DNA of 49,394 nucleotides from a virus. Positions 40,648 to 46,528 of this stretch are shown here, piece after piece. How positions within the stretch are numbered: the first letter of the stretch is position 1; each line of letters opens with the position of its first letter. Where the stretch lies: the IMG/VR virus record IMGVR_UViG_3300004463_000131, positions 1 through 49,394 of that record, one strand, 5' to 3'. Position numbers and translations under genes: made by a program. The notes below the pieces were generated by a model. That model did no database searches, was not told the origin of the DNA, and was given only the letters and a program-made list of their open reading frames with translations.

Positions 40648-40780
40648 CGAACCAGATGTTTTTCTTTAGTTTAACTACTCCTATAAAACACCGCCTTTTT
40701 AGAAGATTTAAGTGTTGAAGTTCATACCAAAAGCTTCTCTGTTCAATTGGTAACATAGCAATACCATCATAAAATCTCAT
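40640..40780 (-). CDS. 46-aa hypothetical protein
   Basis: MRFYDGIAMLPIEQRSFWYE... to KKNIWFDD. Start overlaps the DUF3310 stop as ATGA and its end overlaps the next start by 8 bases. This coupling pattern is that of the whole operon, so it is probably real. Aromatic and basic; no motif. Confidence 0.58.
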   Translation of the reverse strand: MRFYDGIAMLPIEQRSFWYELQHLNLLKRRCFIGVVKLKKNIWFDD

Positions 40781-41007
40781 GTTGCACTTAGCCTCTTTAT
40801 TTCTCTGTCAATGTACCAAGCTGCTTTCTTCAAGTCTTCAATAGTCCTTCCCTTATCTGCCGCGCGCCAGATATACTTCATGGCATTTCCTAGATTGAAG
40901 TTCATATGCTCCGTAACCTGAATACACTCTATTCCACTAGGATGAGTTCTATAATGCTTCGGATTGATATTATCCGGCGCCTCAGTCATAGGGGTAGGTC
41001 TCGGCAT
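40777..41007 (-). CDS. DUF3310 family protein
   Basis: A 76-aa protein with the DUF3310 signature: NPKHYRTHPSGIECIQVTEH, then FNLGNAMKYIWRAADKGRT and DLKKAAWYIDREI. This family is widespread in phage nucleotide-metabolism and replication modules; its biochemical role is not settled. I start it at ATG 41007, with AAGGAG 10 bases upstream. An ATG at 40989 overlaps the upstream stop as ATGACTGA and is an alternative. Confidence 0.85.
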   Translation of the reverse strand: MPRPTPMTEAPDNINPKHYRTHPSGIECIQVTEHMNFNLGNAMKYIWRAADKGRTIEDLKKAAWYIDREIKRLSAT

Positions 41008-41164
41008 TAGCTTCTTTCTCCTTGAGGTATTTTCGAAGAAGATCATTCATAATAGTTGAAAAGTCTCCGAACCTAGAATGATTTTCTAGGAACTTCTCAA
41101 ACAATGCTTCTTCGAGGTAAATGGTTGTTCGCTTTTTAGCGACAATAGAACGTTTCTGTGGCAT
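40982..41164 (-). CDS. Ribbon-helix-helix DNA-binding protein
   Basis: A 60-aa protein: KKRTTIYLEEALFEKFLENH then FSTIMNDLLRKYLKEKE, the beta-strand plus two helices of Arc/CopG/MetJ-type regulators, working as a dimer. No ribosome site is seen before the ATG, which lies 16 bases beyond the base of a long inverted repeat (41180-41237). It may autoregulate through the structured upstream DNA or RNA. Confidence 0.75.
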   Translation of the reverse strand: MPQKRSIVAKKRTTIYLEEALFEKFLENHSRFGDFSTIMNDLLRKYLKEKEANAETYPYD

Positions 41165-41399
41165 GATGGGAAATAGAGCGAGGGGGAGGACAGCAAGTCA
41201 CCTAGGGGATAATTGGCCGCTTGTGCTACTCCCCCTCTAGCCAAGCTGACTATGGGGCAATCATGGTGACCGTCGAGGGGGCGTTTCAGTCACCATGTCT
41301 CAGCTTGGATTGTGTTCTCTTACCTTTCTCTAACTAGAGGAACTAGACGAAGTGGTTCTAGGGTAGCTCTAAGTTAGACGCGGTTGGAACAAAAAAGGA
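41165..41399 (-). ncRNA. Candidate structured RNA / inverted-repeat element, part 2
   Basis: No gene is seen. Two elements stand out. GAGGGGGAG (41180-41188) pairs with CTCCCCCTC (41229-41237). CCAAGCTGA (41241-41249) pairs with TCAGCTTGG (41300-41308) and encloses CATGGTGAC (41262-41270) pairing with GTCACCATG (41289-41297). All four arms are perfect 9-bp matches. Given the direction of flanking genes the RNA, if made, is probably leftward. A DNA-level role (operator, origin) is equally possible. Confidence 0.45.
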
Positions 41400-41627
41400 T
41401 CACTTAGAAACATAGCACTCATAGGTCGTCGCGATGGCGCTAGTGTTAGCAGTCCAAGCCTTTTTCTCAAGGGCTTCTTGCATCCTAAGACAGCGCTGGT
41501 AAGCTTGGCTCCAATAAACCTCATTCTCATTAGCAGCAACAATGGTGCCGAAAGAGAACTGTTGTCCAGTGGTGGGGCCACTAAGGAGTAAATAGACAAC
41601 AATGAGGGTGATTTTGTAAGTGATCAT
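41400..41627 (-). CDS. Small secreted protein within the structured locus
   Basis: A 75-aa protein from ATG 41627, GGAG 9 bases upstream. MITYKITLIVVYLLLSGPTTG is a signal peptide. The mature 50 residues are polar with two cysteines (QRCLRMQE and YECYVSK) that could form a disulfide. A longer frame to 41687 lacks a ribosome site. It stands isolated between two inverted-repeat regions and probably acts in the periplasm; function unknown. Confidence 0.68.
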   Translation of the reverse strand: MITYKITLIVVYLLLSGPTTGQQFSFGTIVAANENEVYWSQAYQRCLRMQEALEKKAWTANTSAIATTYECYVSK

Positions 41628-42229
41628 CTTGTCACTCTCCTGAATATCTCCTAGGGAATTAGCAGTCCTTACCCCTAGGCCGTCCAAGAAACTCAGTTAG
41701 CCTAAATGCCGCTAACCCTTGTCCTGGCTTAAGTTCCTTCATATCGCCCCCAAGACTTACGGGCGAAGTGCTGCGGAAGATTACTGCGGTCCTAGCAACT
41801 TTCACAGAAGAAGTTGATTACGCTCCTAATTAGTAGGTGCTTATGAGGCTGCCTACACTGTTACTAGCTTGCTGCGGGGGCAGGCCGCTATCACCATATC
41901 CCGCCTTGTCTTCATCCACTCCGGCTAATCACTTCCATCCTGATGAAGCATTCTTATTTCCATGCCAGTGAGAGCATTTGGATTGGATGCAGGGATATAT
42001 CCTCACCGTTGCCTTCCCTGAAAGACTTCTCCCACCGGCGGGGAAATAAGAATGAACTGACCGGAATTAGTAACAAGCGGGAGAGTGCCAATCAGAAAGG
42101 GAGGTTTTCTAACCTCTCTCCCGCTTGTCTTCGCTTCTCAGTACCAGCCCAGCACGTCGAAGCATTCGGATAAAATGGCATAATTTTCCCGAAATGTCAA
42201 GCCCAAAATGAAATTTTTTTCTGTTACTT
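41628..42229 (-). ncRNA. Candidate structured RNA / long leader, part 1
   Basis: About 600 bp without a gene. ACAAGCGGGAGAG (42073-42085) pairs perfectly with 42116-42128 and encloses a small AGGTT/AACCT hairpin. CATTCTTATTTCC (41949-41961) pairs perfectly with 42042-42054, enclosing a CAGGGA/TCCCTG stem. CCTAGGG (41650-41656) pairs with CCCTAGG (41673-41679) close to the ribosome site of the secreted protein. TCGCCC/GGGCGA also pairs near 41752-41765. Thirteen-base perfect stems repeated in one gene-free stretch suggest a folded RNA. Confidence 0.5.
42172..42200 (-). promoter_or_regulatory. Possible promoter of the structured locus
   Basis: Leftward TTGACA (42200-42195) followed after 17 bases by CATTTT (42177-42172). 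The -35 box and spacing equal those of the phage promoter family at 45.7-49.0 kb, but the -10 box is poor. It sits just upstream of the inverted repeats at 42073-42128, in the right place to transcribe them separately from the operon. Confidence 0.35.
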
Positions 42230-42436
42230 CTAGGGAATTCTCTGTTGGATTACTACTTCTATTAGATCATATTTCTGAAAGAAGAAGTCTTTAACTCTAG
42301 GAGATGTAAAACCTACTATCCATAATAGAGCCTCCTCTTCAGTCTTGAATAGAACTGGAACTTCATGTACTGTGCTATCTAGATATTCCTTGCTTTCCTT
42401 ATCTTGAAAAGCCCACAAGCTACCATTCTGTGCCAT
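42230..42436 (-). CDS. 68-aa hypothetical protein
   Basis: MAQNGSLWAFQDKESKEYLD followed by FKTEEEALLWIVGFTSP and a basic end. The ATG follows the previous stop directly (TAAATG). It is the last gene before the structured interruption. No family recognised. Confidence 0.65.
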   Translation of the reverse strand: MAQNGSLWAFQDKESKEYLDSTVHEVPVLFKTEEEALLWIVGFTSPRVKDFFFQKYDLIEVVIQQRIP

Positions 42437-42736
42437 TTAAGCTACCTTCTTTCCCTTATATCCTTGCTCCTTTAGAGCCTTTTCTAGAGCACTTTCTAGC
42501 TCTGCATCAGGTCTGTGAGCATAGATAGTTTTTCCATTTGTAATGCTAATACTACAAGCCTCGGCTATTGGCAGTAGCCAGTGCTTTTCTTCTCTCATGG
42601 CTTTACGTAAACCATATAGTCTAGCTTTAAGCGCCAATGCAGCCTTATTAGACTTACATTCGAACTTAAACTCTCCCTTTTCGCTAACACACTTGAAGAT
42701 ATCAAGCAAGTAAGGCGAGAAGTTTTTCACTGACAT
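42437..42736 (-). CDS. 99-aa protein, paralogue candidate of 65-451
   Basis: SNKAALALKARLYGLRKAMR here matches NKAAIKYRLRLYNHRRS in the gene at 65-451, and the downstream SISITNGKTIYAHRPDAEL occupies the place of its TITLDGCTI stretch. The C-terminus is a charged helix (ELESALEKALKEQGYKGKK). AAGGA lies before the ATG. The NKAA-RLY pattern may be a DNA-binding helix; this is a guess. Confidence 0.65.
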   Translation of the reverse strand: MSVKNFSPYLLDIFKCVSEKGEFKFECKSNKAALALKARLYGLRKAMREEKHWLLPIAEACSISITNGKTIYAHRPDAELESALEKALKEQGYKGKKVA

Positions 42737-42902
42737 GGTTCATTTCCTTTGTAACGATGCTGACTGTCCCTTCAAGGTCTTCCAGTCGTAAGGCACTGAA
42801 TGTTCCTAATAGTACAAACCTCCTAGCACTCACAAGAGTAGTTTGAGGAAACACGATCCAATTGGCACTAGAACCTCGCCTGTAGTGGGTTATTTTCTTC
42901 AT
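42702..42902 (-). CDS. 66-aa hypothetical protein
   Basis: MKKITHYRRGSSANWIVFPQ then FVLLGTFSALRLEDLEG. Starts right after the stop of the 47-aa membrane gene and overlaps the next gene by 35 bases. Mostly beta at the N-terminus. No family recognised. Confidence 0.6.
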   Translation of the reverse strand: MKKITHYRRGSSANWIVFPQTTLVSARRFVLLGTFSALRLEDLEGTVSIVTKEMNHVSEKLLALLA

Positions 42903-43046
42903 TTAATGCCTGAGCCTCCTAGCTTCTTTTGCTTCTTTTACCTTTTTGAGAGCATAATTTATGCCTCTCGAATAGCCTAAAACATAGCCGGATAGAAAGA
43001 CTACCAGTGTCCAAGTGAACCCGACTATTAAATATTCTACTGGCAT
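42903..43046 (-). CDS. 47-aa single-span membrane protein
   Basis: MPVEYLIVGFTWTLVVFLSGYV is one transmembrane helix. A basic amphipathic tail (NYALKKVKEAKEARRLRH) follows, probably in the cytoplasm. The start overlaps the upstream stop as TAATG. Such microproteins are easily missed in annotation; the function is unknown. Confidence 0.62.
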   Translation of the reverse strand: MPVEYLIVGFTWTLVVFLSGYVLGYSRGINYALKKVKEAKEARRLRH

Positions 43047-43342
43047 TAGAATATGTCCTCTATGTCGCCTATTAATTCTCCACTTCCATTCTTAGCTTTA
43101 GTCTTATGATGATTAGCTTCGTGATCCATTGTAGCTCTTAGAGCCTTATCTAGAGCTACTACTAACTCCTTATCTTCACCTCGTCCGAAGTGAACTCTAT
43201 GATCTCTGTCTATTTCAGGTTTCAGCTTACAAGTCCATACTATCCACCAGATGTCGCCATTCCTTATCTGTTTGTGAACAGAACTAAGATCGTAGCCGTC
43301 TGGAATGTGATAGTTTAGAGCTATTCCAATATTATCTATCAT
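43046..43342 (-). CDS. 98-aa hypothetical protein
   Basis: A beta-rich N-terminal half with several Trp and His residues (DIWWIVWTCKLKPEIDRDHR) and a helical charged second half (ELVVALDKALRATMDHEANH). It overlaps neighbours as ATGA and TAATG. No family recognised. Confidence 0.65.
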   Translation of the reverse strand: MIDNIGIALNYHIPDGYDLSSVHKQIRNGDIWWIVWTCKLKPEIDRDHRVHFGRGEDKELVVALDKALRATMDHEANHHKTKAKNGSGELIGDIEDIF

Positions 43343-43575
43343 TGAAATGGCTCTCTACTAAAGTGAGCCATATAGCCACACTTCTCTATAACTTGCTCAT
43401 GGCCGCAGAGACAACATTTCATATTTCTATAAAATGTATTCGGCTCTGCGGCGGCTATTCTTTCCTTACAGTTAGAACAAGTAAACTTCTGATAGACCCT
43501 AACATGAGCTGGATTAGAATCTACTAGCTTACTTGCCTGTTCCATCATTTCTTCTACTGGATAGTCCATGACCAT
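43339..43575 (-). CDS. Zinc-ribbon protein
   Basis: A 78-aa protein. CSNCKE and CCLCGHE are two CxxC knuckles about 20 residues apart, the layout of a small zinc ribbon. GGAG lies 8 bases before the ATG. It may bind DNA or a host protein; no further clue. Confidence 0.68.
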   Translation of the reverse strand: MVMDYPVEEMMEQASKLVDSNPAHVRVYQKFTCSNCKERIAAAEPNTFYRNMKCCLCGHEQVIEKCGYMAHFSREPFQ

Positions 43576-43577
43576 TC

Positions 43578-43757
43578 TTAAGGCTCCACTTCTTTTGTTT
43601 CTTTCAAACCTAGAAGGCGTTCCATTCTGTTAATTGCTTCTAGATATTCTGCTTCTATTTCTTCTCGCGCGTCTGCTCTTTCAATAGAGCCTTTTAAGGC
43701 ATAACGGTCTGCGCATAGGAGAAGATTATCTAGAGCTTTTCTTCTTCTATAAAGCAT
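43578..43757 (-). CDS. 59-aa charged helical protein
   Basis: MLYRRRKALDNLLLCADRYA then ERADAREEIEAEYLEAINRM. Predicted helical hairpin. Start overlaps the XRE-gene stop (TAATG) with GAGG 8 bases upstream, so it fits the operon pattern. It fills an otherwise empty gap of 180 bases. Confidence 0.65.
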   Translation of the reverse strand: MLYRRRKALDNLLLCADRYALKGSIERADAREEIEAEYLEAINRMERLLGLKETKEVEP

Positions 43758-44056
43758 TATTCAAACCTCACCGCTTTGAAGCCTAATGCTCCCATGATAG
43801 CTAGCAATGTGTGTAGTCTTGGAGCCTTAGTAGTATGGCTCGCTAGATTGCTAACTGTCGCTTGACTTATTCCAGCTTTAGTAGCTAGCCTATTCCAAGT
43901 TCTCTTCTTCCTATCCGCCTTCTGCCATTCTCTCATAAGCTTTCCGATAGCTACTATTCCAGCATAGCTATCTAGCTTATCTAAAGGCATTGTGAACACT
44001 CTCTGCTTGGGGAATTCCACAACAACAGGAGAATGCGTTTTCTTTTCAGTGTTCAT
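43757..44056 (-). CDS. XRE-type helix-turn-helix regulator
   Basis: A 99-aa protein from ATG 44056 (ATGA overlap). The C-terminal half has TWNRLATKAGISQATVSNLA then RLHTLLAIMGALGFKAVRFE, a Cro/CI-type HTH. A basic linker precedes it. With no integrase in the genome this is more likely a Cro-like early repressor than a lysogeny repressor. The dyad at 45342-45359 is a candidate operator. Confidence 0.78.
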   Translation of the reverse strand: MNTEKKTHSPVVVEFPKQRVFTMPLDKLDSYAGIVAIGKLMREWQKADRKKRTWNRLATKAGISQATVSNLASHTTKAPRLHTLLAIMGALGFKAVRFE

Positions 44057-44238
44057 TTCACCTTTTCCTTCGATGTATCTTTGATCGTAAGCTTGACTGC
44101 GAAGTCTTCTCCGTCCCATTCATAGAAGGGAGCATCTAGCCCCAGATATGCTTCAAATATCTTCTGCATATCTTCAGTTGTTAGTTCCCAAGTTCTAGTT
44201 GTTATCTGAACTGTTTCACTTGTCTCCTTTAAGCTCAT
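44053..44238 (-). CDS. 61-aa hypothetical protein
   Basis: An acidic protein (TRTWELTTEDMQKIFEAYLG) overlapping the regulator gene as ATGA. The pairing of a small acidic ORF with an HTH gene recalls antitoxin or repressor-partner pairs, but no toxin motif is present. Confidence 0.6.
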   Translation of the reverse strand: MSLKETSETVQITTRTWELTTEDMQKIFEAYLGLDAPFYEWDGEDFAVKLTIKDTSKEKVK

Positions 44239-44438
44239 TTTATTTTCCTTCTCGCTATCTTTGGTAGTTCATTGATGGCAATGTCGCCTATTTTCATCTT
44301 ATCATAGAGATTTTCATAGAATTCCATTTCTCCATGATCTGCTACATTAAGCCTGCTCTTGTTCTCAAGTCGCCGAAGCTGTGATCTACAGAATTCGCCG
44401 ATTTCGAACCTTTGTCTAACTGTTAACCAAGTGTGCAT
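44235..44438 (-). CDS. 67-aa basic hypothetical protein
   Basis: MHTWLTVRQRFEIGEFCRSQ followed by a helical basic end (ELPKIARRKIK). Coupled through TGATG upstream and ATGA downstream. No family recognised. Confidence 0.62.
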   Translation of the reverse strand: MHTWLTVRQRFEIGEFCRSQLRRLENKSRLNVADHGEMEFYENLYDKMKIGDIAINELPKIARRKIK

Positions 44439-44653
44439 CAGCCTTCTTCCTCCTTTCCCATTCCTGCAATAGTTCCACCATTTTCTATAATCTCTATCCC
44501 CTTATCTGTTAGAACAAATGCCGGATCATCGTTAGGGTCAAAGCCCGGTTCCATATGTCCTGCTTCAATAGCAGTCATAATCATAGCTTCAAAAGCTTCT
44601 GTTACTTCTCCTTGAGTTTTCATAAAGGCTATTACTTCTTGCATTGTAGGCAT
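44438..44653 (-). CDS. 71-aa acidic hypothetical protein
   Basis: Starts at ATG 44653 in TGATG overlap. It is Met- and Glu-rich with a first helix (MQEVIAFMKTQGEVTEAFEA) and a short winged-helix-like second half (FVLTDKGIEIIENGG). The LTDKGxExI phrase is common in wHTH proteins, but the evidence is thin. Confidence 0.6.
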   Translation of the reverse strand: MPTMQEVIAFMKTQGEVTEAFEAMIMTAIEAGHMEPGFDPNDDPAFVLTDKGIEIIENGGTIAGMGKEEEG

Positions 44654-45045
44654 CAAAACAACTCCTTCAATTCTTTCAGTTGTTCTTCTTCTGCTACTTC
44701 TTCCTCTAGTTTCTTACTTTTTAAGAATTCTTCCACCATGCGCTGAGTTGGCATAGCTGGAGAACCAAGCTTTTGATCTTTTTTGGGAATAGCTTGTTTC
44801 GCCCGGAGCAATAGCTTCAACAGGCGCAAGCCATTAAGATCACAAGGTATAGCTACCGTGTGATTTGTAACTTCATCAGTAGCATACATAATGTCGCCAC
44901 TGAGAGATAGTAATATCTGGGAAGTTGGATTAGTATCTTTTTGAACAACCACTTCGGAAGAACCTTCACTCTTCACCGGATCAGAATTCTTCCGAAGTGT
45001 TGCAGTTTGATTTAGTTCTTTTCTAAGTTTATTTCTCTTACTCAC
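44653..45045 (-). CDS. 130-aa hypothetical protein
   Basis: A basic N-terminus (MSKRNKLRKELNQTATLRK), a Ser-rich linker, a small beta domain (LLSLSGDIMYATDEVTNHTV) and a charged coiled-coil end (KSKKLEEEVAEEEQLKELK). No family recognised. It is the second gene of the leftward operon, so it is probably expressed very early. Confidence 0.62.
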   Translation of the reverse strand: MSKRNKLRKELNQTATLRKNSDPVKSEGSSEVVVQKDTNPTSQILLSLSGDIMYATDEVTNHTVAIPCDLNGLRLLKLLLRAKQAIPKKDQKLGSPAMPTQRMVEEFLKSKKLEEEVAEEEQLKELKELF

Positions 45046-45072
45046 TATCTATCAAGAGCTAGTTCCAAGTAG

Positions 45073-45324
45073 TTATAAAGCTACCGTCGCAGCACTACCT
45101 GTCCTAGCTCTTGCCTCTTTTGGGATTTCTAGTTTCCGTTTCCAGTCTCTTAAGGCTTGCTTCACTTCATTCTCTGGAAGGCTAAGCTTAATAACCTTCC
45201 CTTCATTATCCGGCACTTCTATGTTAAATAGTGTCGTCCTGTGAAGCAAGTCATAAGTAGTATTGAAGTTCGGCTTATTCTTCGCTAAGAGAGTTCTAGC
45301 TCCCTGTTTACTAACACTTGCCAT
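45073..45324 (-). CDS. 83-aa first gene of the leftward early operon
   Basis: MASVSKQGARTLLAKNKPNF, then a beta-rich middle (LFNIEVPDNEGKVIKLSLPE) and a basic helical region (VKQALRDWKRKLEIPKE). AAGG stands 11 bases before the ATG. First position behind the early promoter suggests an immediate-early role, perhaps host takeover or regulation. No family recognised. Confidence 0.65.
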   Translation of the reverse strand: MASVSKQGARTLLAKNKPNFNTTYDLLHRTTLFNIEVPDNEGKVIKLSLPENEVKQALRDWKRKLEIPKEARARTGSAATVAL

Positions 45325-45341
45325 TGTTACTTTTACCTTCT

Positions 45342-45359
45342 GGTTTGACGTTACAAACC
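45342..45359. promoter_or_regulatory. Dyad operator candidate
   Basis: GGTTTG-ACGTTA-CAAACC is a perfect 6+6-bp inverted repeat in the leader of the leftward early operon, 18 bases upstream of its first gene. Its size and symmetry fit a Cro/XRE-type dimer site. A second dyad lies at 45377-45395. Confidence 0.5.
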
Positions 45360-45376
45360 CCAGCCTTTTTTAGTTG

Positions 45377-45395
45377 CCCCTCTTGACTTGAGGGG
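45377..45395. promoter_or_regulatory. Second dyad at the early promoter start site
   Basis: CCCCTC (45377-45382) and GAGGGG (45390-45395) flank a 7-base centre that contains a rightward TTGACT hexamer. It covers the predicted start of the leftward transcript (about 45398), an ideal place for a repressor or an early RNA hairpin. Confidence 0.45.
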
Positions 45396-45404
45396 TGCGC
45401 TTCT

Positions 45405-45433
45405 TATATAGGGCAGAGAGCCGGGAAAGGCAA
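45405..45433 (-). promoter_or_regulatory. Leftward early promoter
   Basis: Read leftward: TTGCCT (45433-45428), a 17-bp spacer and TATATA (45410-45405). It lies about 80 bases upstream of the first gene of the leftward operon. The palindromic TATATA may also serve a rightward promoter with TTGACT (45383-45388) and a 16-bp spacer, so the two may compete. Confidence 0.6.
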
Positions 45434-45459
45434 GGGATTTCTGAGATTTTAACCTATGT

Positions 45460-45660
45460 TAAAGAGGCACGCTAGGGTTGAGAGGCCCGGCAAAGGGCCA
45501 ACGCCCAGCGCGGCCAATGGTTCCCGGCCACTTGGATCGGCCCGATCTCGCCGTGCCCTTCCTAGCTCGCCCCTAGGGCCGCAGCGGCCCATATATAGAG
45601 AGTGCCCCGACCGCGCTCCCAGCCCAGCCCGACTCCATGCTGAAAGAGCGCTAAAAAGAA
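45460..45660. other. GC-rich non-coding island
   Basis: About 200 bases that are visibly much richer in G and C than the surroundings. They contain stacked dyads such as GGGCCGC-A-GCGGCCC (near 45577-45591) and GATCGG-CC-CGATC, and one TCGCCCCTAG copy (45567-45576). A frame crosses it (45456-45689) but has no ribosome site and Arg/Pro/Ala-rich shadow composition. It may be a replication origin, a transcription barrier or foreign DNA. Confidence 0.5.
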
Positions 45661-45685
45661 AGTTTCTAGTTAGTGCATTTTTCTC

Positions 45686-45714
45686 TTGACATTAATTCGC
45701 CCCCTCATTATCTT
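45686..45714 (+). promoter_or_regulatory. Rightward early promoter 1
   Basis: TTGACA (45686-45691), 17-bp spacer, TATCTT (45709-45714). It is one of five nearly identical promoters driving the rightward accessory genes. Predicted start near 45721, giving a leader of about 50 bases with an AAAGGA ribosome site. Confidence 0.8.
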
Positions 45715-45773
45715 CGAACCATCGGCAAGGAGCCGAACGGAAAATGAAACAGAAGTTAACAAAGGAAATTAAA

Positions 45774-46391
45774 ATGGCTAAAGGAAATGGAAACGCGGCT
45801 GTTCAGGCTGCTGAGACGGAAGCAACTGGTAAGCGCAATCAGAAGTCATACGCGCTTTATGTTTCGACCAATCCAGAGAATGGGGAAGCTGTTGAAGGCT
45901 TTTTCCCGGTTGCAGGAGCCCATACGGTTCGGACTGTCTTCTCTAATGGAGTGAAGATTGATCTGGCTGTTAGTGAACTGAGTGCAGAGATTACTAACTG
46001 CGCAGTTCTTCAGGGACTTACTACTAGACTTCAGCGCAGCTATCAAGCTGAGAAGGAACTAGATAAGTGCGTGGAAGCAATCAATGAGACGATTGCTGAT
46101 CTTAAGAATGGTGTTTGGATTGAGCCGAAAGGCGGCGGTCCCCGTGTTACCATTCTTGCTCAGGCGCTTATTAGAGTTCTTGAGGCTAAGGGCGAAACTG
46201 TTGATGAGGATCGTAAGAAGTCCATCATCGAAAAGCTTAAGGACAGTGCCTTTAGTGAGAAGGCTATGTCTAACAAGGCCGTTGCTTCGGCTGTTGAAGA
46301 CATCAAGTTCGAGAATGCTAAGGAGCGGCGCGATGCTGCTAAGAAGGCTATGAAAGAGGCTGGACAAGAAGCTCTTGATTTTGGCGTCTAA
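45774..46391 (+). CDS. 205-aa early protein of unknown function
   Basis: MAKGNGNAAVQAAETEATGK, a beta-rich N-terminal half (ALYVSTNPENGEAVEGFFPV, VFSNGVKIDLAVSELSAEI) and a helical C-terminal half (VEDIKFENAKERRDAAKKAM). AAAGGA lies 7 bases before ATG 45774; an in-frame ATG at 45744 has GGAG 11 bases upstream and is possible. It has its own promoter and strong terminator, so it is probably made at high level, but I recognise no family. Confidence 0.72.
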   Translation: MAKGNGNAAVQAAETEATGKRNQKSYALYVSTNPENGEAVEGFFPVAGAHTVRTVFSNGVKIDLAVSELSAEITNCAVLQGLTTRLQRSYQAEKELDKCVEAINETIADLKNGVWIEPKGGGPRVTILAQALIRVLEAKGETVDEDRKKSIIEKLKDSAFSEKAMSNKAVASAVEDIKFENAKERRDAAKKAMKEAGQEALDFGV

Positions 46392-46411
46392 CTAGTTAAA
46401 CTGCTAAGGAA

Positions 46412-46442
46412 GTAAGGCTGGGAAACCGGCCTTACTTTTTTT
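46412..46442 (+). terminator. Rho-independent terminator
   Basis: GTAAGGCTGG-GAAA-CCGGCCTTAC (46412-46435) is a 10-bp stem with one G-T pair and a GAAA tetraloop, followed by seven T residues. It isolates the 205-aa gene as a single transcription unit. Confidence 0.93.
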
Positions 46443-46463
46443 GTGTCTGGTGAAAAAAAGATC

Positions 46464-46492
46464 TTGACATAATCATAAGCAATCACTATCTT
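46464..46492 (+). promoter_or_regulatory. Rightward promoter 2
   Basis: TTGACA (46464-46469), 17-bp spacer, TATCTT (46487-46492). The predicted start (46499) is the A of an ATG that opens a 9-codon frame ending on the start of the DUF2786 gene. Confidence 0.82.
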
Positions 46493-46498
46493 AGTAGC

Positions 46499-46528
46499 AT
46501 GGAACTCAGAAAGGGAGCTAGAAGCTAA
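46499..46528 (+). CDS. Possible leaderless 9-aa upstream peptide
   Basis: ATG at the predicted transcription start encodes MELRKGARS and stops in TAATG overlap with the DUF2786 start. The ribosome site of the main gene lies inside it. It may be a coupling or attenuator peptide, or chance. Too short to prove by composition. Confidence 0.3.
   Translation: MELRKGARS

Noticed and set aside
40777-40812. TTGACA on the leftward strand near 40805
   Set aside because: It lies in coding sequence and the TAAGTG-like box is only 15 bases away, unlike the fixed 17-bp spacing of the phage promoter family.
41628-42229. Group I or II intron, tmRNA or RNase P RNA
   Set aside because: No split gene flanks it and I could not find the conserved cores (for example a group II domain V or a tmRNA resume codon region).
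45377-45395. Stem CCCCTC/GAGGGG as a terminator
   Set aside because: No T tract follows on either strand; better explained as an operator-like dyad at the promoter.
45456-45689. Rightward 77-aa frame in the GC-rich island
   Set aside because: No ribosome site and an Arg/Pro/Ser/Ala-rich product expected by chance from GC-rich DNA; it also runs through the promoter at 45686.
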